This document shows, piece by piece, positions 23,197 to 30,922 of a stretch of DNA of 41,625 bases. The DNA is taken from positions 1 through 41,625 of the forward strand of contig CAJTVN010000038.1 in NCBI GenBank assembly GCA_910579685.1. Direction: 5' to 3'. This stretch comes from an uncultured Lachnospiraceae bacterium (GTDB lineage Bacteria; Bacillota; Clostridia; Lachnospirales; Lachnospiraceae). How positions within the stretch are numbered: position 1 is the first letter of the stretch; each line of letters opens with the position of its first letter. A model generated the notes under the pieces. It did not search any database. It saw only the letters and a list, made by a program, of their open reading frames with translations, and was not told where the DNA came from. The translations under genes and the position numbers were made by a program.

Positions 23197-24471
23197 GTGA
23201 AAACATTGTATCTGGAATGTAATATGGGGGCTGCGGGAGATATGCTGATGGCGGCTCTTCTGGAGCTTCATCCGGACAGGGAGGAGTTTCTTGAAAGGAT
23301 TAACGGAATCGGAATTCCGGAGGTGTCCGTTTCCGCCGACAGGTCGGTGAAATGCGGGATAACGGGCACCCATGTGGCCGTAAGGATCGGCGGCCGGGAG
23401 GAGGCGAGCCATGATCATGCGCACGCGCATGAACACGAACATGGACATGGGCACGAGGCAGCGCACGCACATGAACACGGACACGAACACGACCACGGTG
23501 AGGCGCATACGCACGGGCATGACCATGTGCACAGAGGAATGGAAGAGATTTCTTCTATTATAAAGGGGCTGGCACTGCCGCAGGAGATCAAAACGGATAT
23601 TCGGAAGATCTATGAGATGATCGCCGGTGCGGAGAGCCGTGTACACGGAAAAGAAGTGAGCCAGGTGCACTTCCACGAGGTGGGCATGATGGATGCCATT
23701 GCGGATATAACGGGCTGCGTGATGCTCTTCCGCGAGCTGGGAATCGAGAGAGTCATAACCTCGCCTGTCAATGTGGGATTCGGGCAGGTCAGGTGCGCCC
23801 ACGGGATTCTTCCTGTTCCGGCTCCTGCCACGGCCCTGCTTCTTGAGGGGATTCCCTGTTATGCGGGCGGGATCGAGGGCGAGCTCTGCACGCCAACCGG
23901 TGCGGCCATTCTTCGCTATTTTACGAACCGGTGGGGCAGAATGCCGCAGATGACAGTGCAAAAAACAGGTTACGGAATGGGAAAGAAGGATTTTGAAGCG
24001 GCAAACTGTATCCGGGCCATGCTGGGAGAGACAGAGAATTCCGGTGCGGAGGTGGCCGAGCTTTGCTGTAATCTGGATGATATGACACCGGAGGAGATCG
24101 GGTTTGCCACGGAGCTTTTGCTGGAGGAAGGGGCCCTTGACGTTTACACCACGGCAATCGGAATGAAAAAGGGCAGGCCGGGAGTGCTTCTTACCGTGAT
24201 CTGCAGACTGGAACACAGGGAAAAGATGGTGCGGCTGCTCTTTAAGCACACTTCCACAATCGGTATCCGGGAGAGCCTTCACAGCCGGATGGTGATGGAG
24301 CGCAGGGAATATATGCGGACAGGGGCGTTTGGAGAAATCCGGATAAAGGAATGCGCCGGCTTCGGAGTGAGAAAACAAAAGCCGGAATATGAGGATTTGA
24401 GAAGGATTGCCAGAGAGACGGGAAAATCTCTTGCCGAGATTAAGGAAATTCTGACAAAAGACGAAGAATAG
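23197..24471 (+). CDS. larC: Nickel-pincer cofactor nickel insertase LarC (single full-length frame, His-rich)
   Basis: 424 aa. LarC is a CTP-dependent nickel insertase that completes the pincer cofactor. The family start YLECNMGAAGDMLMAAL is present and the C-terminal CNLDDMTPEEIGFATE marks the larC2 half. In Lactiplantibacillus the gene needs a ribosomal frameshift (larC1/larC2); here both halves are in one open frame. Residues 72-112 form a histidine-rich stretch with well over a dozen His, a likely nickel store or relay. The start is GTG at 23197 with GGAGG seven bases upstream. Twelve bp separate it from the transporter genes, matching nickel delivery to cofactor assembly. Confidence 0.93.
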   Translation: MKTLYLECNMGAAGDMLMAALLELHPDREEFLERINGIGIPEVSVSADRSVKCGITGTHVAVRIGGREEASHDHAHAHEHEHGHGHEAAHAHEHGHEHDHGEAHTHGHDHVHRGMEEISSIIKGLALPQEIKTDIRKIYEMIAGAESRVHGKEVSQVHFHEVGMMDAIADITGCVMLFRELGIERVITSPVNVGFGQVRCAHGILPVPAPATALLLEGIPCYAGGIEGELCTPTGAAILRYFTNRWGRMPQMTVQKTGYGMGKKDFEAANCIRAMLGETENSGAEVAELCCNLDDMTPEEIGFATELLLEEGALDVYTTAIGMKKGRPGVLLTVICRLEHREKMVRLLFKHTSTIGIRESLHSRMVMERREYMRTGAFGEIRIKECAGFGVRKQKPEYEDLRRIARETGKSLAEIKEILTKDEE

Positions 24472-24483
24472 GGAGGATTAGTT

Positions 24484-25482
24484 ATGCATATGGCGGATGC
24501 GCTGGTTGCGCCTGCGGTGGCGGGCACCATGTATTTGTGCTCAACAGCGGCGGCGGGGATTTCGATCAAAAAAGTAAAGCTGGAAAACGAGCCGAAAAAA
24601 ATTCCGGTGATGGGGGTCATGGGAGCCTTTGTCTTTGCGGCCCAGATGGTCAATTTCACGATACCGGGAACCGGTTCCTCCGGTCATCTTTGCGGAGGAA
24701 TGATGATGGCGGCCCTGCTTGGACCCTGGGCGGGGTTTCTTGCCATGATCGGGGTATTGCTGATCCAGTGTCTTTTGTTTGCGGACGGAGGGATTCTCGC
24801 TCTTGGCTGTAATATCTGGAACATGGCTTTTTACGGCTGCTTTGTGGGCGGTCTTCTGATTTGGAAGACCATAATGAGAGGGAAGGCTTCCAGGGCGAGG
24901 ATTACGGCGGCCTCCATTCTGGGATGCGTGGCCACGCTTCAGCTGGGCGCTTTTTCCGTGGTGCTCGAGACCAGTGCATCGGGAATCACGGAACTGCCCT
25001 TTGCGGCGTTTTTGGGATTTATGCAGCCGATCCATCTGGCCATCGGCCTGGTGGAAGGGCTGATCACGGCGGCGGTGCTCTGTTTTGTCTATGAGGCGAG
25101 GCCGGAGCTGCTTTGGGGTGTTGGCGGGCAGACGCAGGAGAAGAAGGGGAAATTTTCCTATAAGAAAACACTGATTGTGCTGGCGGCGGCAGCGTTTTTG
25201 ACCGGCGGCGGCCTCTCCCTTATGGCCTCTTCCTCACCGGACGGACTGGAGTGGTCAATTGAGAGGGTGACGGGAAGCGAACAGCTGGAGGCGCAGGAGG
25301 GTGTTTATGGCGCTGCGGCATCCGTGCAGGAAAAAACGGCGGTTCTGCCCGATTATTCCTTCCGGGCGGCGGAAACGGCAGCCGGAACCTCTTTTTCGGG
25401 AATTGCGGGCGGCGCGGCGGTTGCCGCGGTCTGCTTTGGCGTCTGTGAGCTGCTTCGGTTTTTCCGGAAAAAGAAAGCGTGA
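24484..25482 (+). CDS. larMN: ECF-type nickel transporter substrate-specific subunit, fused M and N parts (CbiM/NikMN-like)
   Basis: 332 aa membrane protein. It begins MHMADAL; in this family the amino terminus, His2 and a second histidine (SSGHLCGG, His68) bind Ni or Co. Six or seven helices of the CbiM fold run to about residue 205. A further domain with a PDGLEWS motif (about 252-258) between two helices is the NikN/CbiN-like part. The lar operon context argues for nickel rather than cobalt. A GGGAGG site precedes ATG 24484. It should work with the T subunit and the ATPase that follow. Confidence 0.88.
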   Translation: MHMADALVAPAVAGTMYLCSTAAAGISIKKVKLENEPKKIPVMGVMGAFVFAAQMVNFTIPGTGSSGHLCGGMMMAALLGPWAGFLAMIGVLLIQCLLFADGGILALGCNIWNMAFYGCFVGGLLIWKTIMRGKASRARITAASILGCVATLQLGAFSVVLETSASGITELPFAAFLGFMQPIHLAIGLVEGLITAAVLCFVYEARPELLWGVGGQTQEKKGKFSYKKTLIVLAAAAFLTGGGLSLMASSSPDGLEWSIERVTGSEQLEAQEGVYGAAASVQEKTAVLPDYSFRAAETAAGTSFSGIAGGAAVAAVCFGVCELLRFFRKKKA

Positions 25483-25566
25483 GAGGTCGGAAACGGGACA
25501 TCCCCTGTTGTTTGCAGCGGAGTTGTTGAGTGAGAGCCGCCTTTGGGCGGCAGAATGCGGGTTAAA

Positions 25567-26385
25567 ATGAACAGACTGGAACATGCGATGGACGAGATCG
25601 GCAAACTGGAGGATCAGGCAAAGGGCAGGGAAGGATTCAACGGCCTGCCCGCCCTCTTTAAGCTGCTGGTGAGTGTCTGGTATATCGGGCTTACGGTTTC
25701 CTTTGACAAATATGATCTGTACGGCCTGCTGGGAATGGGAATTTATCCTATGGCAATTTTCCTGATCTATGAGATCCCTTTTTGGCAGTGCCTGAAAAGA
25801 ATCCGAATCCTCCTGCCTCTTCTGGTTCTTGCGGGGATTGCAAACCCCTTTCTGGATCGGGAGAGTGCGGCTGTCATTGGAAGCTTTTCTGTAAGCGGGG
25901 GAATGCTGTCCTTTTTCACCCTGCTTCTGAAAGGGTTTTTTACAGTTCTTGCCGGGTATCTGTTAATGGTGTCCACCAGTATGGAAGGAATATGCGGTGC
26001 GTTGCAGCGTATTCATGTGCCGACCGTACTGGTCACCATGCTGCTTTTGACTTACCGCTACATTACCCTTCTGCTTCAGGAGACCGGGCGGACCATGCAG
26101 GCCTACACCCTGCGCTGTGCGGGACAGAAGGGCGTCCATATAAAGGCATGGGGATCTTTTGCGGGATTGCTGCTTCTGCGCAGCATGGACCGGGCGGAAA
26201 ATGTGTATGAAAGCATGTGTCTGCGGGGATTTGACGGTAGTGCGAACCGGAAGTGTTTTCAGTATGCCGCAGGGAAAAAGCCGGCTTTTGCGGAATACCT
26301 GTGGTTTTTTGGCTGGATGGCCGCGCTTCTTTTTTTGAGGCTGGTGCCGGTGTTGACCGTAGTGGGCAATGCCCTGACCGGGTAG
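25567..26385 (+). CDS. larQ: ECF transporter transmembrane (T) subunit, CbiQ/LarQ-like
   Basis: 272 aa from ATG 25567, with five or so hydrophobic helices and the CbiQ coupling signatures EAT-like MQAYTLRCAGQKG and SMDRAENVYESMCLRGFDG, the latter matching the Ala-Arg-Gly type motifs that contact the ATPase. No good ribosome site is visible. ATGs at 25543, 25555 and 25567 are all in frame, and a small GCCGCC/GGCGGC hairpin lies around 25533-25550, so the start is uncertain. It joins the M/N subunit and ATPase into a nickel importer for the lar pathway. Confidence 0.87.
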   Translation: MNRLEHAMDEIGKLEDQAKGREGFNGLPALFKLLVSVWYIGLTVSFDKYDLYGLLGMGIYPMAIFLIYEIPFWQCLKRIRILLPLLVLAGIANPFLDRESAAVIGSFSVSGGMLSFFTLLLKGFFTVLAGYLLMVSTSMEGICGALQRIHVPTVLVTMLLLTYRYITLLLQETGRTMQAYTLRCAGQKGVHIKAWGSFAGLLLLRSMDRAENVYESMCLRGFDGSANRKCFQYAAGKKPAFAEYLWFFGWMAALLFLRLVPVLTVVGNALTG

Positions 26386-26420
26386 TGGGAAATGGAGTAG
26401 GAAAGGAGCAGGAGGACAAG

Positions 26421-27176
26421 ATGAGGCAGATTCAGATATCCATGCAGGATGTAAGTTTTGGGTATGAAAGGGACCGGCAGATTTTAAAGCGGGTCAGCCT
26501 GGAGATGGGAGCACAGGAATCCATAGGGATAATCGGAGCTAACGGGGCTGGGAAATCCACGCTTCTTAAGCTGCTCGTGGGTCTGTATACCGGGTTTGAG
26601 GGAAGGATCCGGGTGGCCGGAATCCCGGTGGAGAAGCGGACATTGCCCCAAATCCGGGAAAAGACCGGGTATGTTTTTCAGGATTCGGACAGCCAGCTGT
26701 TTATGGCGACTGTCTATGATGATGTGGCCTTTGCTCCCCGCAGCTATGGTTTTTCCGAGGAGGAGGTTTCCCGCAGAGTAGAGCGGGCTTTGGGCATGGT
26801 AAACATCCCGCATTTAAAGGAAAGGCATACTTACCGGCTTTCGGGAGGGGAAAAAAAGCTGGCTTCCATAGCCACCATTTTGTCTCTTGACCCTGACATA
26901 ATCCTGATGGACGAGCCCAGTGTGGCGCTGGATCCGAAAAACCGGAGAAACCTGATCCACATTCTGAATGGCTTTTCTCAATTGAAGGTGATTGCCTCCC
27001 ATGACCTTGACTTTGTCATGGATACTTGCCAGAGGGTGATCCTCTTAAATAACGGGCAGGTGGTCAGGGATGGAAAAGCCGGGGAAATTCTCAAGGATGA
27101 GGATCTGCTTCTGGAAAATGCGCTGGAACTGCCGCTTGGCCTTGGCAGAAGAGAAAGAAAAGTAATTTTGGGTTGA
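26421..27176 (+). CDS. larO: ECF transporter ATP-binding subunit, CbiO/LarO-like
   Basis: 251 aa ABC ATPase. Walker A GANGAGKST (39-47), signature LSGGEKK, Walker B IILMDEPS and the switch histidine in ASHDLDFVMD are present, as is the Q-loop FQDSDSQLF, typical of ECF ATPases. The ATG at 26421 has AGGAGG upstream. A longer frame from 26253 overlaps larQ and is rejected. Last gene of the lar operon; its stop codon overlaps the -35 box of the next promoter, and no strong terminator was seen. Confidence 0.93.
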   Translation: MRQIQISMQDVSFGYERDRQILKRVSLEMGAQESIGIIGANGAGKSTLLKLLVGLYTGFEGRIRVAGIPVEKRTLPQIREKTGYVFQDSDSQLFMATVYDDVAFAPRSYGFSEEEVSRRVERALGMVNIPHLKERHTYRLSGGEKKLASIATILSLDPDIILMDEPSVALDPKNRRNLIHILNGFSQLKVIASHDLDFVMDTCQRVILLNNGQVVRDGKAGEILKDEDLLLENALELPLGLGRRERKVILG

Positions 27177-27201
27177 AAAAACCGGCGGTTTCATGTAGAA
27201 T
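27173..27201 (+). promoter_or_regulatory. Promoter of the 39-aa membrane protein
   Basis: TTGAAA (27173-27178), a 17-bp spacer and TAGAAT (27196-27201). The spacer begins with the small palindrome AAACCG-G-CGGTTT (27178-27190), which could be an operator. Confidence 0.6.
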
Positions 27202-27246
27202 AGAGAACAGGACATGAGGTTTCAGGAAAGAGAGGAAGAAAGTGGG

Positions 27247-27366
27247 ATGGAATTCTTTTTGTTGGCAGGCGGTTTGCTCATTATTATTTTTGCCGTGGTG
27301 GTTTCGGTAGTGTCTTCGGTGGTTTCCGCTGTGGCGGCTGAGCAGGATGAAGAATCCGAGCAGTAA
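27247..27366 (+). CDS. Small single-helix membrane protein, 39 aa
   Basis: Encodes 39 residues: a hydrophobic segment (residues 2-30, rich in Leu, Ile, Val and Ala) and an acidic tail EQDEESEQ. The gene is framed by its own promoter (27173-27201) and terminator (27405-27437), and has a purine-rich GAGAGGAAG upstream of the ATG, though the spacing is a little long. Expected topology is a single membrane anchor. No known family was recognised. The independent transcription unit makes it likely real, but without conservation data the call stays moderate. Confidence 0.5.
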   Translation: MEFFLLAGGLLIIIFAVVVSVVSSVVSAVAAEQDEESEQ

Positions 27367-27404
27367 TCCGACGGGGACGGGCAGTCGAATAGATCAGGAT
27401 AGTA

Positions 27405-27437
27405 AAGGTATATTCCCAGGGAATATGCCTTTTGTTT
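27405..27437 (+). terminator. Terminator of the small membrane protein gene
   Basis: GGTATATTCC, CAG, GGAATATGCC (one G-U), followed by TTTTGTTTT. A clean intrinsic terminator. Confidence 0.85.
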
Positions 27438-27471
27438 TAGAAAATTTTTAGATTCCTTTATAGTAGGTTTA

Positions 27472-27500
27472 TTGATTTCCGTTCTGGGTAGGAGTAGGAT
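27472..27500 (+). promoter_or_regulatory. Promoter of the zinc-ribbon/DUF5685/DnaJ operon
   Basis: TTGATT (27472-27477), a 17-bp spacer and TAGGAT (27495-27500), 42 bp before the start codon at 27543. Confidence 0.55.
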
Positions 27501-27542
27501 AATAAATGATCGTAATATTGAATCTGAAAGGTGTGGCTTACC

Positions 27543-27935
27543 ATGAGAGAAAAATTATACAGATTTATGATGGGACGCTATGGAAACGATTCGCTTAATC
27601 GCTTTTTGCTGGCGCTTTCCCTGGTATTTTTTGTGATTTCCGTATTTGGCGTGAGGGGCTTTTATCTGGGAGGGCTGGCGTGCCTTCTTTTCGCTTATTT
27701 CCGGATGCTTTCCAGGAATACGTACAAGCGCAGCCTTGAGAATAACCGATATATGAATTACGAGTACCGGGTGAAGCGGTATTTCTCCAATCTGTGGAAG
27801 AACCTGAAACAGAGCAGAACCCATCACATTTACAGATGCCCTTCCTGCAGGCAGAAGATCAGGATCCCGAGAGGAAAGGGCAGGATAGAGATCAGATGCC
27901 CCAAATGCGGTCAGACCTTTATTAAGAAAAGCTGA
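27543..27935 (+). CDS. Membrane protein with C-terminal zinc ribbon
   Basis: 130 aa. Two hydrophobic helices lie around residues 20-58. A basic linker follows, and a C-terminal zinc ribbon has CPSC and CPKC pairs about 20 residues apart (roughly 98-122), presumably in the cytoplasm. Function is unknown; it may be an adaptor for a membrane-associated RNA or protein complex. A weak GGTGTGG site precedes ATG 27543, which I prefer to TTG/ATG alternatives upstream. It is 12 bp before the DUF5685 gene and is conserved in gene order with it in clostridia as far as I recall. Confidence 0.8.
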   Translation: MREKLYRFMMGRYGNDSLNRFLLALSLVFFVISVFGVRGFYLGGLACLLFAYFRMLSRNTYKRSLENNRYMNYEYRVKRYFSNLWKNLKQSRTHHIYRCPSCRQKIRIPRGKGRIEIRCPKCGQTFIKKS

Positions 27936-27947
27936 TAGGAGGGCGGG

Positions 27948-28871
27948 ATGTTCGGATATATTATCATCAATAAAGGGGATATGAAGTTTAAGGAATTTGA
28001 CGTATATCATTCCTATTACTGCGGCCTGTGCCGGGCTTTAAAAGACAGATACGGTGCGGCGGGACAGTTCAGCCTTACTTATGATATGACCTTCCTTGTG
28101 ATACTTCTCTCCAGTCTGTACGAACCGGAGACGAGAGAGGGAGTGACCAAATGTATTGCACATCCTTTTGAAAAGAATAACTTAAGGCGCAATCTCTTTA
28201 CGGATTACTGCGCTGATATGAATCTGCTTTTTACCTATTATAAATGCAGGGATGACTGGAATGACGACCGCAAGCTTTTAAAGCTTGCCTACAGCCGGAT
28301 GATTAAAGGGGCCTGTCAGAAGATACAGTCGGATTACGGCGCAAAGGTCAGAAGAATTGATGCGCTGATGCGGGATCTGTCCAAAGAAGAGCGAAAATGT
28401 AATGAGGATATCGACCGTATGGCCGGGATTTTCGGAGAGATCATGGGGGAGATCTTTGCGGTGCGCAAGGACGAGTGGGAGGACAGCCTCAGAACTCTTG
28501 GCGTATATCTGGGAAAATATATTTATCTGCTGGATGCTTATGAGGATATCGAGGAGGACATTAAGAAGAACAGCTATAATCCCCTGAAAAGAAGATTTGA
28601 AAACCCTGATTTTGACGAGGAGATAAAGACCATACTGACCATGATGATGGCGGGCTGCTGTAAGGAATTTGAGAAGCTGCCTGTGATCGAGAATGCGGAG
28701 ATCCTGCGGAACATCCTGTATTCCGGTGTATGGTACCGCTATGAAGCGGTGCGGGCGAAGCGCGAGAATGCGGTGAACGAACAAAAAAAGAGTGATTTTG
28801 ACCGGAGAGACAATGCCGGAAAGAGGCAGATGAGGAAGAAACCGGAAGAAGGATGGAAAGAACATGCGTGA
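27948..28871 (+). CDS. DUF5685-family protein
   Basis: 307 aa, mostly helical, no signal peptide. The start MFGYIIINK and the segment YHSYYCGLCRALK with paired cysteines are hallmarks of DUF5685, a clostridial family of unknown function. Two aspartate-rich stretches stand out: DDWNDD (102-107) and DAYEDIEED (196-204), about 95 residues apart in helical surroundings. This resembles the paired metal-binding motifs of trans-isoprenyl/squalene-phytoene synthase folds, although the first motif is not a canonical one and no activity is known. The C-terminal 30 residues are highly charged. Its stop overlaps the start of a DnaJ-domain gene, so the two are translationally coupled. Confidence 0.85.
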   Translation: MFGYIIINKGDMKFKEFDVYHSYYCGLCRALKDRYGAAGQFSLTYDMTFLVILLSSLYEPETREGVTKCIAHPFEKNNLRRNLFTDYCADMNLLFTYYKCRDDWNDDRKLLKLAYSRMIKGACQKIQSDYGAKVRRIDALMRDLSKEERKCNEDIDRMAGIFGEIMGEIFAVRKDEWEDSLRTLGVYLGKYIYLLDAYEDIEEDIKKNSYNPLKRRFENPDFDEEIKTILTMMMAGCCKEFEKLPVIENAEILRNILYSGVWYRYEAVRAKRENAVNEQKKSDFDRRDNAGKRQMRKKPEEGWKEHA

Positions 28872-29613
28872 TCCATATCAGGTTCTCGGCGTAAGCCGGG
28901 ACTCCTCCGAGGAGGAGATAAAAAAAGCATATAAGGCTCTCAGCAGAAAATACCATCCGGACGCCAACATCAATAATCCCAATAAGGATCAGGCCGAGGA
29001 AATGTTTAAGGAGATCCAGCAGGCCTATCAGCAGATTATGAAAGAGCGCACGGAAGGCTATCGGTACCAGGGAGGCGGAAGCTACAGCGCAGGCGGGGGC
29101 TACGGAACCTCCGGAGGTAATTCCTACGGGGGTTTTGGGGATTTTGGTGATTTTTTTGGCGGTTTCGGCGGCTTTGGAAGTTTTTATGGCAACGGAGGAA
29201 GTTCCACCGGATATGAGGAGGACAATCATCTTCGGGCGGCAGGCAACTATGTGCGCAACGGTTATTACAAGGAGGCCAGAACCGTTCTTGACGATATGCC
29301 GGAGAGTGTGCGCAGCGCCAGATGGTATTATTACAGCGCACTGGCTCATTCGGGGCTGGGAAACCAGGTATCTGCCATGGAACATGCCAAGAGAGCCTGC
29401 GCCATGGAACCGGATAACCGCGATTACAGTAATTTGGTCTATCAGTTTGAGAACGGAGGAAGCTGGTACCGCCAGAGACAGTATACTTACGGACAGCCCT
29501 ACTCTGCCGGAAACGGCCTGTGCATGAAGATTTGCATTGCCAACCTGATCTGCAACCTGTGCTGCGGCGGCGGAGGCCTGTGCTGTGGAGGCGTTCCCTA
29601 TTATCGGTTCTGA
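28864..29613 (+). CDS. DnaJ-domain protein with TPR-like segment and Cys-rich tail
   Basis: 249 aa. The J-domain occupies residues 2-65 with the HPD tripeptide at 31-33, so it should stimulate an Hsp70 partner. A Gly/Phe/Tyr-rich linker (about 70-120) follows, then a TPR-like helical segment with DNHLRAAGNYVRNGYYKEA and YYYSALAHSGLGN. The last 33 residues contain seven cysteines, in pairs separated by Gly, plus hydrophobic residues, which could be a membrane-associated or metal-binding tail. The zinc-finger domain of true DnaJ is missing, so it is not the housekeeping chaperone. It is coupled to DUF5685, its probable partner or client. Confidence 0.88.
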   Translation: MRDPYQVLGVSRDSSEEEIKKAYKALSRKYHPDANINNPNKDQAEEMFKEIQQAYQQIMKERTEGYRYQGGGSYSAGGGYGTSGGNSYGGFGDFGDFFGGFGGFGSFYGNGGSSTGYEEDNHLRAAGNYVRNGYYKEARTVLDDMPESVRSARWYYYSALAHSGLGNQVSAMEHAKRACAMEPDNRDYSNLVYQFENGGSWYRQRQYTYGQPYSAGNGLCMKICIANLICNLCCGGGGLCCGGVPYYRF

Positions 29614-29654
29614 GTGCCGCGGGAGGCGTGAAACAAGTGAGGAGGCAGCGTTTG

Positions 29655-30401
29655 ATGCAAAAAGAGTTTATCCCTTTGGTGGAAGACATGGTTCGGCTGA
29701 GTGAACATTATTTCCGGCGGAGACTGGTTGCTATCTATCTGCATGGCAGCGTTGCCATGGGAGACGCGGTCCCTTATGTGTCGGATCTGGATTCTTACCT
29801 TGTTCTTTCGAAAGAATTGGGACGGGAAGATAAGAGATATCTGGAGCGGACGCAAGAGGAATTGCAGCAGAGATATCCTGCGATAAACGGGGTGCACCTT
29901 TCCGCACATTCGGCAAATGATTTAACAGGAGATCCGTTCGCAAGATTTGTGTTGAGATACAATTCGATACTTTGTTATGGAAATGACATTGCAGGAGAAA
30001 TAGATAACAGTGGATGGGAAAGATTCGAGCCCAATGCCGAAATGGCAAAAGGAAGACTGGCCTTTGCCAGAAAATGCTTTGAACAGGCGTTAGACTGCGA
30101 GCAGCCTATGTGCACGGGAGAAATTCCGACGGATCCCTGTCTGGCGTCAAGAAAGTATGCAAGATATTTTGTCGTGATAGAGGGCGCATACTTTTTGATG
30201 TCCCGGAATCAATTTGAGTCCTTTGAAAAAGAGGATGTGCTGAATAAATTATATCAGTATGCAAGCGCTTTTAAAAAGGAGCTGGACATGACCCGTGAAA
30301 TTCTAAAAGATTCAAAGGCGGCGGGAATAGCGCAGGATGAATTTTTGAGACGGATACGTCCTTTGGTGGAGTGGATGTTTGACCGGATCGAGGAGACCTG
30401 A
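29655..30401 (+). CDS. Nucleotidyltransferase-domain protein (aminoglycoside-nucleotidyltransferase-like)
   Basis: 248 aa. The N-terminal NTase fold has YLHGSVAMGD followed by SDLDSYLVL, the GS-(n)-D-x-D signature that binds metal and nucleotide. A helical C-terminal domain follows, as in ANT-type enzymes that adenylylate aminoglycosides, but the sequence is not one of the known resistance proteins. I chose ATG 29655 with an AGGAGG site. The gene is noticeably AT-richer than the DnaJ gene before it. The 3' end, including the stop codon, is embedded in a 15-bp tandem repeat. Resistance is possible but not indicated. Confidence 0.78.
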   Translation: MQKEFIPLVEDMVRLSEHYFRRRLVAIYLHGSVAMGDAVPYVSDLDSYLVLSKELGREDKRYLERTQEELQQRYPAINGVHLSAHSANDLTGDPFARFVLRYNSILCYGNDIAGEIDNSGWERFEPNAEMAKGRLAFARKCFEQALDCEQPMCTGEIPTDPCLASRKYARYFVVIEGAYFLMSRNQFESFEKEDVLNKLYQYASAFKKELDMTREILKDSKAAGIAQDEFLRRIRPLVEWMFDRIEET

Positions 30402-30438
30402 AATTTTCAGACCTGAATTTTTCAGACCTGAATTTTTT
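30395..30438 (+). repeat. 15-bp tandem repeat and T-rich terminator at the NTase 3' end
   Basis: Nearly three copies of GACCTGAATTTTTCA (units at 30395, 30410 and 30425). The units contain CTGAAA/TTTCAG inverted arms, so each can form a hairpin, and the last ends in T6. It probably acts as the terminator of the preceding gene, formed by local duplication. Confidence 0.6.
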
Positions 30439-30450
30439 GCTGATACCCTC

Positions 30451-30479
30451 TTGACAAAATCCGGACTTTATACTAAAAT
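30451..30479 (+). promoter_or_regulatory. Promoter of tRNA-Arg
   Basis: TTGACA (30451-30456), a 17-bp spacer and TAAAAT (30474-30479), 29 bp before the tRNA 5' end. Confidence 0.7.
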
Positions 30480-30507
30480 ATTTTTGTTGCTGCGATAGCG
30501 GCGATCC

Positions 30508-30580
30508 GTGCGTTTAGCTCAGCTGGATAGAGCGTTTGGCTACGGACCAAAAGGTCGGGGGTTCGAATCCTCTAACGCAC
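30508..30580 (+). tRNA. tRNA-Arg (anticodon ACG)
   Basis: 73 nt cloverleaf: acceptor GTGCGTT/AACGCAC, D-stem GCTC/GAGC, anticodon stem TTTGG/CCAAA with loop CTACGGA (anticodon ACG), variable loop AGGTC and T-arm with TTCGAAT. CCA is not encoded. Its A34 would be edited to inosine to read CGN codons. Confidence 0.95.
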
Positions 30581-30649
30581 GTTTGTGAAGAATGGCGGAA
30601 ACACTGATAAATTCAGAGTTTTCGCCACTGTTATTAAGAGGAATATTTC

Positions 30650-30678
30650 TTGAAAAACAGTTAACGTCGTGCTATAAT
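30650..30678 (+). promoter_or_regulatory. Promoter of the pyridoxal kinase gene
   Basis: TTGAAA (30650-30655), a 17-bp spacer and TATAAT (30673-30678). The transcript would have a leader of about 240 nt before the start codon at 30923, in which I see no known riboswitch motif. Confidence 0.65.
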
Positions 30679-30922
30679 CAGACAAAATCAAATGATTTCT
30701 ATTGCGGAGGCGTCTTTGCAGCCGCATCTAAAAGGTCAATGTATTCTGCTATTCCTGAAATCCTGCTTTTTAAAATCAAACAGACAACAAAACAGCAGGA
30801 GATGCCAGGATCTTCGGCTGGAGGATGGCCCAGTGCGCATATTCATCAGCACGAAGTGAAGGAATCGGAGAGGATGGGGTGAAGTATTACAGACTTGTCT
30901 TTAATATGCGGAGGGTATAATA

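Noticed and set aside
23080..24378. 432-codon minus-strand frame opposite larC
   Set aside because: Its His/Met/Val-rich part mirrors the His-rich coding of larC; no independent support.
30395..30438. CRISPR-like repeat
   Set aside because: Units are 15 bp, directly adjacent without spacers, and part of a gene end and terminator.
30592..30882. 96-codon frame after tRNA-Arg
   Set aside because: It contains a near-consensus promoter for pdxK, lacks a ribosome site and resembles no protein family.
30679..30922. TPP or other vitamin riboswitch before pdxK
   Set aside because: No thi-box or other known conserved motif was found in the leader.
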